Below the pieces are notes generated by a model that was not told the DNA's origin, ran no database searches, and saw only the letters and a program-made list of their open reading frames with translations. The translations under genes were made by a program, and so were the position numbers. From Catonia carolina (Eukaryota; Arthropoda; Insecta; Hemiptera; Achilidae): a stretch of DNA of 64,000 bases. Position 1 is the first letter of the stretch, and every line of letters begins with the position of its first letter. Of the stretch, positions 37,336 through 48,172 are shown in pieces. The stretch covers positions 93,908,748 through 93,972,747 of the forward strand of contig JAQMRL010000002.1 of NCBI GenBank assembly GCA_035578175.1, read 5' to 3'.

Positions 37336-39321
37336 AAGGTATAACATGTTGTTTATAAAACAGTAAGTGGAAAATTTTAGTTTATTTTAAAGAAATTTAA
37401 TAAAACACATAAATCCTATAAAATTTTTTTAAAATTTTTTTTAGATTATATTGGAAGGCTCATATATTAAACTTCAACATTATCTTGCGCATCCTAGATT
37501 TTGTGGACACGCCCATGAAAAATGTTGACATGATTCCTAGTAACAAAATTGATGAAATTTAATTTGCTGTTAAACTCATATGGAGCTTTGTAATGGACAT
37601 CTGACACGAAACCCTTTTTATTTATTCAATGTAGTACACCGAATAAATTTAATCCAGTGAAAAGAAAACGAATAGCAGTAAATTTACATATACGGTTAAA
37701 ATTCTCTTAGAATTATGTCGGCCTTATACTGTTTGCGTAACGCATTCTGTATGATCCTGTCGCACATATTAACTAACATCCAAAGAGTCTCAAAGTTGGA
37801 GGCAGTATATACTTGCATGTTTTCAGTCTACGCAATTTGGATAAAAGATTGGGAAGAACGATGCCGGTGTTTTCTCTTTGTTTTATCTCATTTTCAAGAT
37901 ATTGTTTTAATCCGACAGTTATTTACCAAGTCTTTCATAATATTTGTTTTTAATCTACATTTATTATTAATTCTATACGGGATTTTCTATCCATTTTAAT
38001 TGTATATTTTACGTTCTTTATCGCTTCCTAACACAATTTTCAGTTTTTGTACACAAAATTGTAAATACGTATAACCGATCCAGGTTCTAAAATAATATTT
38101 GGAGATCTGATAATGGTGTATATTTCTGAAATATACAAACCAGTAAAAAACAAAGTTAAAATGCTATTGTTTGATAAATAACTTTTGTATTTTAAACACA
38201 TTTCTTTCTTTTTATTCTTTTAATATCCAGCATTTTTATTTTATCCAGCAGTAGAGCACTACAGTCAATTTTTATAAATAGGGTTCTTAAGTCTCTTGTT
38301 TATCCACATATTTTTCATATTTTCAGACATAAGGTTGCTTACTTCATCTCAAATCATCCTACCACTGATGTTCTTATAACATTTAATGTTTAAAACAGTT
38401 TGAGCTTTTTCTTTCATCTTTGAGTTTTTCTGAGTTCATCTATTATTTTTAAGTCCTCTACAGTGATTGTAGTTCGTGCGTATCTTCGATTTTCGCAACC
38501 CATTTAATAATGCTTTTTCTCCAACCGAGGGTTTTCCAGTATTCGTTTAATGATTTTGTTTTGGAGGTTCTGATAAAATGCCTGAAAGAAATTTCCGCTT
38601 TTTTATTGTGCTAGTGTAGGGGTTTAAAATATCGTCCCATGAGGAATTGTTCGATTTGCTATGTAAGTTATTAATATAGCATTCTTTATTGGTTGTATCA
38701 GTTCTCAAGTTCGATTTTATTATTTCTCCATTTAACTTGTCCCTTATTCCGTTCAATAAAACATCATTTACATTAATACATTATGATTTTATTTATTTAA
38801 TCAATATAATTTAATAATTACGATCACAACTTTCACAGTTCAAGTGTAGGACTACTTTTAAAATAATATTCCTGTTCTAAACACTGTTAAATCAACTCAC
38901 TGGTTTTATTTTGTTAATATCCTTTAAAATTATGATGCATATTTAAAATTGTACTTTTTTGAATGGGACGCTAAAAAAAATACGTTTTATTCGTTTAGCT
39001 TTCACGCCCCCATTGAAATAATTTATTGAATCTCGCTTTAAAATAATAATTATCATAAGTAATAATAATCACAGGCGATTCATTTAAAAAAATAGTTATT
39101 CTTATTTATTCTTCAACAAACATATATATATTTATTTTAAACTTAAGAACGAATTATTGTTGTTGTTGTTGTTTTTAATACGTCTGCTATTCAATAGCTT
39201 CCAGATAATCACAGTTGTTTTAAATTAGAATGATTTGTGTCTCTTTTAGTATTATGAACATTATATTCCTGATTATGTATTTATATTTACTATTAATTAT
39301 ATTTTACCACTATTTGTTAAG
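37336..39321. other. AT-rich sequence; possible decayed LINE at 38.4-38.75 kb
   Basis: The minus-strand frame at 38547-38756 (NGIRDKLNGEIIKSNLRTDT) continues leftward as RRYARTTITVEDLKIIDELR. The style hints at a decayed LINE, but I cannot assign it. A (TTG)n run lies at 39158-39173. Confidence 0.3.
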
Positions 39322-39545
39322 ACTGAATGAGGGACCCACTCGTTTGGTTTGGTCTCCAGTCCCCCATTAAAATAATTTACAATTCTATTTTCTTCTTCTC
39401 AGTTGCCTAGTAACCATACTTTTGTTAATGTAAATTAAATAATTTTTAAAGTATTTATTTTAATCAGCTGGAGATATCTAATTTTATTTCAATAGACTCA
39501 AAAATAAACAACTCCAGGTGTGCATCAATTTTGTGTCATTACACT
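39322..39545 (-). repeat. SINE family B body, copy 2
   Basis: Inverted copy of 15432-15662, highly similar (GGGACCCACTC, CAGTTGCCTAGTAACCATAC, ATCAGCTGGAGATATCTA). Confidence 0.85.
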
Positions 39546-41499
39546 AGTTACTGGTTGTATTTTCTTGTATACTGATTCACTCGGGACAATTTTACAGTGT
39601 CCATTTTTGTAGTATTTTTTGTTTATCCGGGTTATAATTATTCGATTTTCAACTTTAAGTACGTTGTCTAATTTCTTAAGGGAAGACTGTACTTTGTATC
39701 CCGTTAATGTTAAATTTGATATTTTAGGTACATTTTTTCATAGGATTGGTAAGAGACAGCGATATGAAACTTTTCACACTTATAGTTGCTGAGTTTCTCT
39801 AGCAAATCACATTTTCTCAATTTTATCTTTTGGACCATAAAAAACGAACAAAATACAATATTTATAAACTTTTGTCTAGGTTTTTTTGCATATTAAGGTA
39901 TTAGAGGTTATAAAAAAAGTTTCGCTCGCCTATGTAAGCATATGTGTTTTCTGGTTATGTAACTGTTTTGTAGTGTTTAAATTTTATTATTAAAAGGTAT
40001 TCATTGTCATTAATTTATTTGTTAAACATAATTCACATTAGCTATTTACTTATTATAGCGTACAATAGCTCACTAAGCAATGTACAGTTTGTTCTACAAA
40101 AATTTATGTAAATAAAAATATTATTTAAATATATTTCTCTTTTGAAAATAGAAAATATTTAATTTTCATTTTTGTACTTTTTTTATTTTTCGTTGTTCAG
40201 ATTTTTATTGCTCATGTAAATACGAGTATTTTTTTATAAGACTATTTTGTTTTTCATACAGTATTATTTGTAAAAATTTTTAATTTTTACGCTACTTTTT
40301 GTTTTATGTATCCCATGCTATTCTTGTTATAATTTATTCATAATACAATTTTTTCTATGTTCTCTAATTGTATAAATTTTTATTTTTCAACTTTTGCATT
40401 TTATTGTACATTGCGATATATTCTTTAAAGTATTTTTTCTATTTTTTCACGGCATTAATTTATTAAAAAGTTAAAATTTTGAAAGGTTATATTAAAATAG
40501 ATTCTCAAAAAAGAATAAAATTTAAAAAATTATATCAATTATTTCTCCAGGCAAAAATTTTCTCGGTAATACTTAGTAAAATATGTAACAATATATATTT
40601 TGTTAAACGTTTGTTTCCTTATTACTACACTATGAAAAAGGGGTTGAATTAATTTTAATAAAAATATAGGACAATTTTAACTAACATTATTTACAATTTT
40701 GCCAGTATCTCTAATAGAAATTGTAAAAAAAAATTTCTTCTTCCCTGACACTGGAAACCTAATGACTGTCATTTACTTGTTTAGGGGTACTTAAAAATGA
40801 CCGAAGATTAAGAGAGAATAAAAATTAAAATCTGTAAAATGTTTTGAAACTCAAATTATTCTGAAATATTGAACTATGACTTTTCTAAGGAACAACCACT
40901 TTTGAACATTTTAAAAAGCGCTTTATTGATATTGGAATTATTTTGAATCTGCAATTTTTGCTATTTTAAATATTTAAGACTTTAGAAGAAGAAGTCCCAA
41001 GTAAAATGAAATTAATACAACAAATAAATTTGACGAGCATTTAGTGATAAAACTGGCACAGAATACACCCTAAATGGGTAAGTATTGTATAAGTATTATA
41101 AATGCGATTAAAAAAATAACCAAAGTCACTGCTTCTACAGTTTCAGAACTATAGTTAAATAACTGACAAGCTTATAAGTTCGTCTATAAAAGAAGAAACT
41201 ACTTTAAGAATTACGAAGTCTTGTTTTTGAGAACTGTCTTCTCAAAATTTTATTTATTGAAATAGTAATGCATGGAATTTGTTGAATTTATTTGAGAAAT
41301 AAAACAACTGTGTAACATTTAAACATAACCAGCTGTTGTAATGTTAATATTATTATTAAACTGTGTCCTTGTTACTCGGTGAGAAAGTAGTCCATTGGCA
41401 GCTTTTCAAGACGATTCACAAAAAATTTCTATTAAATTTCCTTTTAAGTATTTTATGTGGGTTGTGCGGTAGGTGAAGAGCGGACTGTGATTGAATTTG
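39546..41499. other. AT-rich sequence, no supported gene
   Basis: Nothing recognised. Confidence 0.4.
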
Positions 41500-41870
41500 T
41501 AGGCTTGTGTTATAGTGTTAGCTTGTTGTAAAAAGGACTGTGCAGTTTCTTTATTACTTCATGTAGCTTTTCGATGTTAAGGTCTCGGAGTAAAGTTTTT
41601 TTACTGACGTGTGATGATGCCTGTGTGTGAGGCCTGTGATGATGCATAAAGTTTTGTTCTGAAATCCCTGAATACGTTTGTACTCGATTTTTAGCTGATC
41701 CGTAGATAAATAACCGTAAGTTCAAATAGCGAAAACAATAGCTTGTAACAGTTTAGTTTCTGAGTGATTGGGAGAAGACTTATGGTGAATAAGCAATTTA
41801 GAGATCTTTTAATCGTGCTTTAAGGAATTTTTTAAGTCGGGTATGTGGTTGCATGACAGCCAGAAAAATT
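41500..41870 (-). pseudogene. possible Jockey-like LINE relic
   Basis: The minus strand gives LLQAIVFAI, a stop, TYGYLSTDQLKIEYKRIQGF then QNKTLCIITGLTHRH, echoing the thumb region (YGxxLWG...IERIQRFQNKxLR) of Jockey-type reverse transcriptases. Weak and broken. Confidence 0.35.
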
Positions 41871-44800
41871 GTAAACTTTAAGGTGGTTTCCAGCGGTAAA
41901 ATATCAGCATAAGGTGAAATTATTTCTTAAAAATTCAATTACGCTGAATTGTATTCATATAGTTTCTGTCAGTGTCAAAAAGATTTATACGGTAGGTATA
42001 ATTTTCAACGTACAGCATTTATGAATCAAGGATAATGGATAATAATAAATCATCAAAACGACAAATTTTCAGATTGACTTCGTTTAATATTAGTTTTAGT
42101 TTCTTCTTAACCCTGAATTAATACAATATTAGTTTTACCCCGCCTGAAATATATCCAAAAACATTTCAATGGTTAAATTTTAATCGGAAGGTTTTCAACG
42201 GCTTTTAAAAATTCAAAAGCTCTTTAATAATGTTAATTAGTTTCAATTTTGGTTTGTTACTGTTATTAAATGAACGTCGATCACAGCATAAGATTGTTTT
42301 CAAAGTCCAAACTCACAATTCCTGTCAGCAAGTACAAGTTAAGTTTCACAGTTTAGACAGTAACTTGAGTAAATACAATGTAACGGACATGTTTGTAATA
42401 ATTCAAGGTAGTACAATATTATGAGTGTTAAGATAAACTCATTAACTTTACTTGGTGAAACCTTGAATTACGTAAAACACCTTTGAATGAATTTTTTTAT
42501 GTGTTTCAATCAACGACTTACATTTATTTATAATAATATTATTATACTCTAATTGTCAGAACGCTAAGTGATATTATTACTTAGCGTTCTGACGATTAGA
42601 GAGCAAGTTTACATAGTTTAGATTTTTTCGTTTCCAAAACTTCTAAATTATTTTACTCTTTTGATTTTTCCTTTTTTCAGTACATTTTTGTGATTCACAG
42701 TTTGTTTATTTCTCTCTGAAAATGTGAACTTATCTATTTTTACCTACTTTTTCCTAGTCTTTCATTAGTTTCTCTAAAACACTCATTGTCTTTAGGTATA
42801 TGTTTAAATTTTCTTAAACCAATTTGCTTTTCTTTATTGTATTTTCATAAAAATGAAATATTTTCTTTTCTAACCTAATTTCATTGATATTCTGTTTCTG
42901 ATTATATTTTATATTTCTAATATTCTTCACAAAACTCTTCTAATTATCTTAATTTATACATTTCGTCTTTATAATTTAACCCAAGACATTCTTTCAACTT
43001 ACTCTTTTCACTGTAAAATATTTTGCATCCTATAGAGTGTTTCGTAAGAACTACAGTTTTATGTCTTAATTTTGAAATTTACATGTAGATTTTTTTTATT
43101 GTAAAAATATCTTTTGAAAAATGATATGTACGATAATTTTCATTTTTTTAATAGCTACATAAAGAATTTTTCTAGCGTATATACAGTGTTATAATTTATC
43201 TTAAATATATAAGTGTTAGTACTTTCTGTATTAGTTAATTTTCTGACATTTAATATCTTGTATCTCATCATTTTCACGGTTTGAAAGCAATCTTATTGTT
43301 TTAAGAATTACCTGTGTTTATTTGTGGACTGATCCAATAATCTAATATTTTAGCTTTAAACTCCTTTTCATCTTTTACAAAAATTTGTATCGTTTGCAGA
43401 AGCCATTAGGATTCGTGTTTAGAAATTTTGTTTTTGATTCCCATTTTTGCATTTTCAAGAATAGGTGTATCTAACCTTTCTAATTTTTTATTCCCTCTTA
43501 CTTTTACTGTTTTTAAATCACGACCGAAAAGAATTGGTGGTTATAGCCCATTTCCTTGTTTGACTTCTGTTTAAATTTCGAAAGTTTCTGTTTCGTAAAC
43601 AGAGTCGGTTTTTTGTCTTTAATTTTTATTACGGTACTATACATTGAACTTAACAACTTCCGTGTATGACATTTAAATGGCCGTGGTAAATTTTACTTTA
43701 AGAAGAAGAGGTACCCAATGGTAAATTCTCCGTTTATAACTACGGGTGTCGTTCGTTATTCAAACCAAAAGGTCTCTACTCCATTTTCGCTTTAGACGTC
43801 ACACAATTGGGAAGTTCCTTATAGCGCTAGATCACGGGCTGGTTGGTTTGGGTGGTCATCTAATCGTGAAATATACTATAAACAGAATCTAAATGTAATT
43901 TTTTTAACGTTTGATGTTGTACTTTAATTATGTTTCTTTTTATAATATTTGCGGTATTATTATATTATTTTATTTTAGTTTTTTAATTTCCAATAAGTTA
44001 ACAATTTTTTAATTTTCTTAACATTTTAGTGTATAGAATTAACTAAGAAAAAAAGAATTAAAACTAAGAACCGACCTGTCTTCCTATCTTCACACTAATA
44101 TCAAATTAGATTGAACTTTTCCGTCTTCCGCGTTAACAGAATGAAGGATTTGTAATCTTCCCATCACAAATGGAAAACCGTTTTTTATATCTTGCATTAT
44201 TAGTTATGGTTTTATACCAATCGCACTAAAAAAAAGGAAATAAACCCTGAAATTCAGTGAAAAATAAATAGGAATTTCATTTGTACAAAACATCTATAAC
44301 AACTTTATACCTACACATACATCAGGTGGTATTGATGAACTAAAACAAAACAAATGGAATGGTAGACGCATAGCGGAGGTGTATTCAAATTGCTTTGTGA
44401 ACCGCAAGACCGCACAGAAAATGACGGGGTCTACAAAACCGTGCTCGCTAAACTCAATTAATTCAGGGAGAATAGAACAGTGGTACGGACAAATGCGGCA
44501 AATGAGTCAAGGATAGGGTGTTACAAAACAAATTGTAGGTAGTACCACCTTGAACTCCAAAGTATACGCTTGCTGGTGAATGAGAAAAACAATTTCAAAC
44601 CACTACATAGGAGCACAAAGAGAACATCATAGCTTAAACAAATCTCTTTGAGTTTTACTAAATATTGTACCCAGGTTTTTCATACAATAAATACTCAGTG
44701 AACATGCTTTCGGCTAATGATAATAATAATCATTGTGCTTTATTTACAAAAACTTGCACTGAAAGTTATAAGCAACCATACACAATGATGACTTAACCTA

Positions 44801-46489
44801 ATGGTTGTTTGCCAGATTAGCAACCAATCTCCATAACTAAGATCGATGATATTTTAAAGGAAACTAAAGAGAAAAATTTAAGTATTAACCACAAAACTGT
44901 TGCTGTTTTTATAAAAATAAGTGTTAATAAAAACTTTACTTAAATAATTTTATCAGAAAAATAAAAAAATTAAAGGTTTTTTAAATGTTTTTTCTAGTTC
45001 CTCATCTGCTGGAGTTTAGAATCATCCCAAAATTCCAATCCGGTTTCTGCCAAGATTGCGTTCACCCAGCATTATTGCTTCTTTCTTCGATCTATCTTGC
45101 TGTTTTAAATTAAACAACCTTTTATAATATTCTCAAAGTATTTGAATTACCTGTTTTTATTTTGAAGCAAATATAATTGTTATAAATTTCATTTATTTAT
45201 TTGTGTCTCTGTCAGTCCATGGAATGAGCAGCGTTTTCCGATAATATTACATCTCAAATCCTCCAAGATTTATTAGATAAACTTTTAATTTAAGGCTAAA
45301 TACGAACTAATATTAGATTGCATGATTTAATAATGGTGTTTCCTTGTTTAAAAAAAAATGGGAGACAGCCTTCCTGTTGATGAAACCAGTTTTCGCCGGA
45401 TCCAATTCAGGGATTTATTTCATCGATAAATCAGTTATAATAAATAGTTTTATCTTTTGTTAATGTACTTGTTTCTGTGCAATAAAATTTGACTAGTTTG
45501 ATTACGAATGGTGGTGAACAAATTACATGAAGAAGTTAGATCACCTATTAGTATTACGCCCAATAATAGAATAATAATTAGGCTATCATTAATAATTATT
45601 ATCAAAATAACAAACATTTTCATTCTTTCGCTTAAATATGTAGTTAACAGGTAGTTACTTAGGTGTCATTAATATTTTAAAATATATGTTTTTTGGGCTT
45701 GAATAGGTCTATGTGTCTCTTTAATCGTCGGGAAGGTTTGTTCAGAAATTTATCTTTAAGCACATGGGGAACTAAAAGTTCTTACTTCTCCCTAACCTTT
45801 GGTGAAATTTCTGTTTGAAATATGTTATGGTATTTCTTATTTATGGTACTTTTAGGTCGTTTTTTTGTTTTTAGTAAGTTTTGTAAGTTTTGTTTATTAC
45901 AAAAACTAGTAAATTCCATTATGAGTCGCAGAAACCTAAGCTGAAAAGACTGAAAACGAGAAAAATTACTGACTTTTCTGAACCAAAAATTTGACTTAAC
46001 AAATTTTTTAATTGGTTTGACATACAGAATGGTAATGGTTTTATAATTGGTGGTAAAACAATGGTTTGAAGTTAAGAAATAAAGTCGTTTAGAATGATAA
46101 AAACGTGTTTGAAGAAATTTCTGCACAAAATGTCTGCAACTTAAAATCATAATTATTTCTTTCCTGTACTATTTAATTAAAATAAATTCTTAATCGCAAT
46201 TACAAACGTGGGAGAAAATTGAAGTGCGGTAGATGCTGAGTGGAATTCCAAGGGCACTCAAAGCCTTGAGACAGCAAAGCTTTACTTAGAGAACATTTCA
46301 ACTCAAAGTAGAGCTTTGGTTCGAAGGATAGCTGTTAGTAATAGTAGGCTTTAAATTAAATTTACACGTTAAATTTATGCACAGCACATGAAAATTTGAA
46401 CTTTTTAATAAAAAAAATACATATTATGTATAGTAAAATTAATACATTTATTAAACGCTTAAAATTTTAATTTAAACTTTTAATTTTAA
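41871..46489. other. AT-rich sequence, no supported gene
   Basis: Contains the palindrome at 42547-42601. The minus frame 45782-46150 (122 codons, rich in Phe, Lys, Asn and Arg) shows no domain. A short plus-strand stretch near 44450-44520 (REWYGQMRQM-like) might be a LINE fragment, but is too short to call. Confidence 0.4.
42547..42601. repeat. 55-nt near-perfect palindrome
   Basis: Arms of 26 bp (starting CTCTAATTGTCAGAACGC) with two mismatches around a 3-nt loop. Confidence 0.93.
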
Positions 46490-47190
46490 TTTTACACTTC
46501 TGATCTTCCACAAAATGACAACACTACAGTGGCAACATTTGCCGACGAAACAGCCATTCAGGCTATACACGAAGATGCACAAATTGCATCTCATAACTTG
46601 CAACGACACTTAGACAGCGTACAAAATTGGCAAAAAAAGTGGCGTATAAAAACAAATGAACACAAGAGTCTGCACGTCACATTTACACTAAAACGGGAAA
46701 CATGTTCACCAGTGTTTTTGAACAACGTACAAATTCCACAATCCGATACGGCAAAGTATCTTGGCCTCCACCTGGACAGGCGTCTCACATGGAGGACTCA
46801 CATATGGAACAAACGAAAACAGTTAAATCTTAAATACCAACAGCTGTATTGGATGCTTAATGGAAAATCCAAATTATCGGTACAAAACAAATTGTTAATT
46901 TATAAAACTGTACTTAAACCTGTGTGGACATATGGGATACAACTTTGGGGCACAGCAAGTCACAGTAACATTGAAACAATTCAACGGTTTCAGTCAAAAA
47001 TACTTCGAAACATCATGGACTCACCTTGGTACATATCCAACACTATATTGCACAGAGACACGAACACTCCCACGGTACACGAAGCTATACAGAAATTTTG
47101 TACCAGTTACCAAACAAGACTTGAAAATCATCAGAATCCAGAAGCCATCAATCTCCTAGACAACAGTGGGACACACAGAAGACTATGCAG
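46490..47190 (+). pseudogene. LINE-A: 5'-truncated Jockey-like reverse transcriptase, part before the gypsy insertion
   Basis: Open without a stop from 46490 to 47190: YTSDLPQND, then TFADETAIQA (the catalytic FADD reads FADE here), HVTFTLKRETCSPVFLNN, TAKYLGLHLDRRLTWRTH, LIYKTVLKPVWTYGIQLWG and ETIQRFQSKILRNIM. This is the C-terminal third of a Jockey-clade ORF2. Similarity begins abruptly at 46490, as with target-primed 5' truncation. At 47190 the frame is cut by the gypsy LTR and resumes at 57226, after the 4-bp duplication, for a few codons to a stop at 57243-57245. Confidence 0.88.
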
Positions 47191-47705
47191 TGTCGCCGAC
47201 CGGGGCCGACGACACGTGGCAGAACCTTACTTGTGAGTTTGGTGGCCCTGAAAAGGGCCGTTTGATTGGTTGGGGGTCCTGAAAAGGACCGTTGTAGTTG
47301 GAAGTTTGGTGGCCCTGAAAAGGGCCGTTGAAGGTGGCCGGACGCGGCGAGCTGGCGTGTGTAGTGCGGTGTCCGAAGGGTGACGGCTCGGCTACCGGAT
47401 TCAGGCCTAGCCTTCCCTCAGCGGCAGTTGGGTCCCCACTGCAGCGTGACAGTGGTGGCCCCCAGAGCCCCGCAGTGTCGGGTCGGCGTAGGCCGTCGGC
47501 CGATAGCGCGGCCGAGGCGGTTCCCTCCGGGCCTGCGCTAACCTCCGTCTTCACAGTGGTGTCGGCTGACCGGTGCGGGAATGAGGCGTCCGCCACCGGT
47601 AGCGTCGTCCAGGGATGGCTTCGTCCGGGCTCGGCTGGGCTGTTCATCTTCTTCTTCTTCTTGGTTCTTCTCTGCTGGAAAGCTGGCTTGAGAATGAGCT
47701 CCGCG
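47191..47705 (-). repeat. gypsy 3' LTR, distal part (R-U5 side)
   Basis: Matches 56560-57074 with one visible substitution. Ends at the LINE-B target duplication. The same three hairpins lie at 47244-47259, 47275-47290 and 47311-47326. Confidence 0.95.
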
Positions 47706-48072
47706 TTCGAGTTCGAGTTCAGGAAAGAATGAGCTTACGCTCAGGACGACGACGTCGTAGCTAGGCTACCTTGTCGTTCGGGGGATTGGATTAAGGAACT
47801 TTATGCTTTTTTTTCTTTATTAACGATGACTGGGGAACATTTGAGGAGAGATTGACTCGAACACGAGAAGGGGAGAGAACATATGACCGGGAAGGAATGC
47901 TTTTATAGCCAGGAGATTTATTTGGAATTTTTGGGAAAGAATAAAATTTTGGAATTTTTGGGACGGGGAACTTGTATATTTTTATTTATCGGGGTAATTA
48001 GTTTTTGGGAAGAATTGTTTGAAGGCAGTGGTTGGGGAATTGGATTTTAAAAATAGAGAGGTTGTATTTGAT

Positions 48073-48077
<5 letters not shown>

Positions 48078-48117
<40 letters not shown>
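48078..48117 (-). repeat. internal poly(A) tract of LINE-B (T run on plus strand)
   Basis: About 40 consecutive T on the plus strand, 55 nt after the ORF2 stop on the minus strand, but 370 bp before the actual 3' end of the element. Confidence 0.95.
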
Positions 48118-48172
48118 CCAGTGGGAAGATTATGTTAAGGGGCCGGGAATTTTAGCTGATGCAGGGATTTTA

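Noticed and set aside
45782..46150. 122-codon minus-strand frame
   Set aside because: Lys/Phe/Asn-rich composition expected of AT-rich noncoding DNA; no domain, splice signal or neighbour support.
46469..46477. AATTTAAAC as a certain LINE-A target duplication
   Set aside because: It matches 57429-57437, but the region is so AT-rich that a 9-bp match is weak; reported only as a candidate.
47328..47732. Plus-strand open frame of 134 codons, repeated at 56697-57161
   Set aside because: It is antisense to the LTR-encoded Gag extension and stays open because the LTR is GC-rich. It shows no domain.
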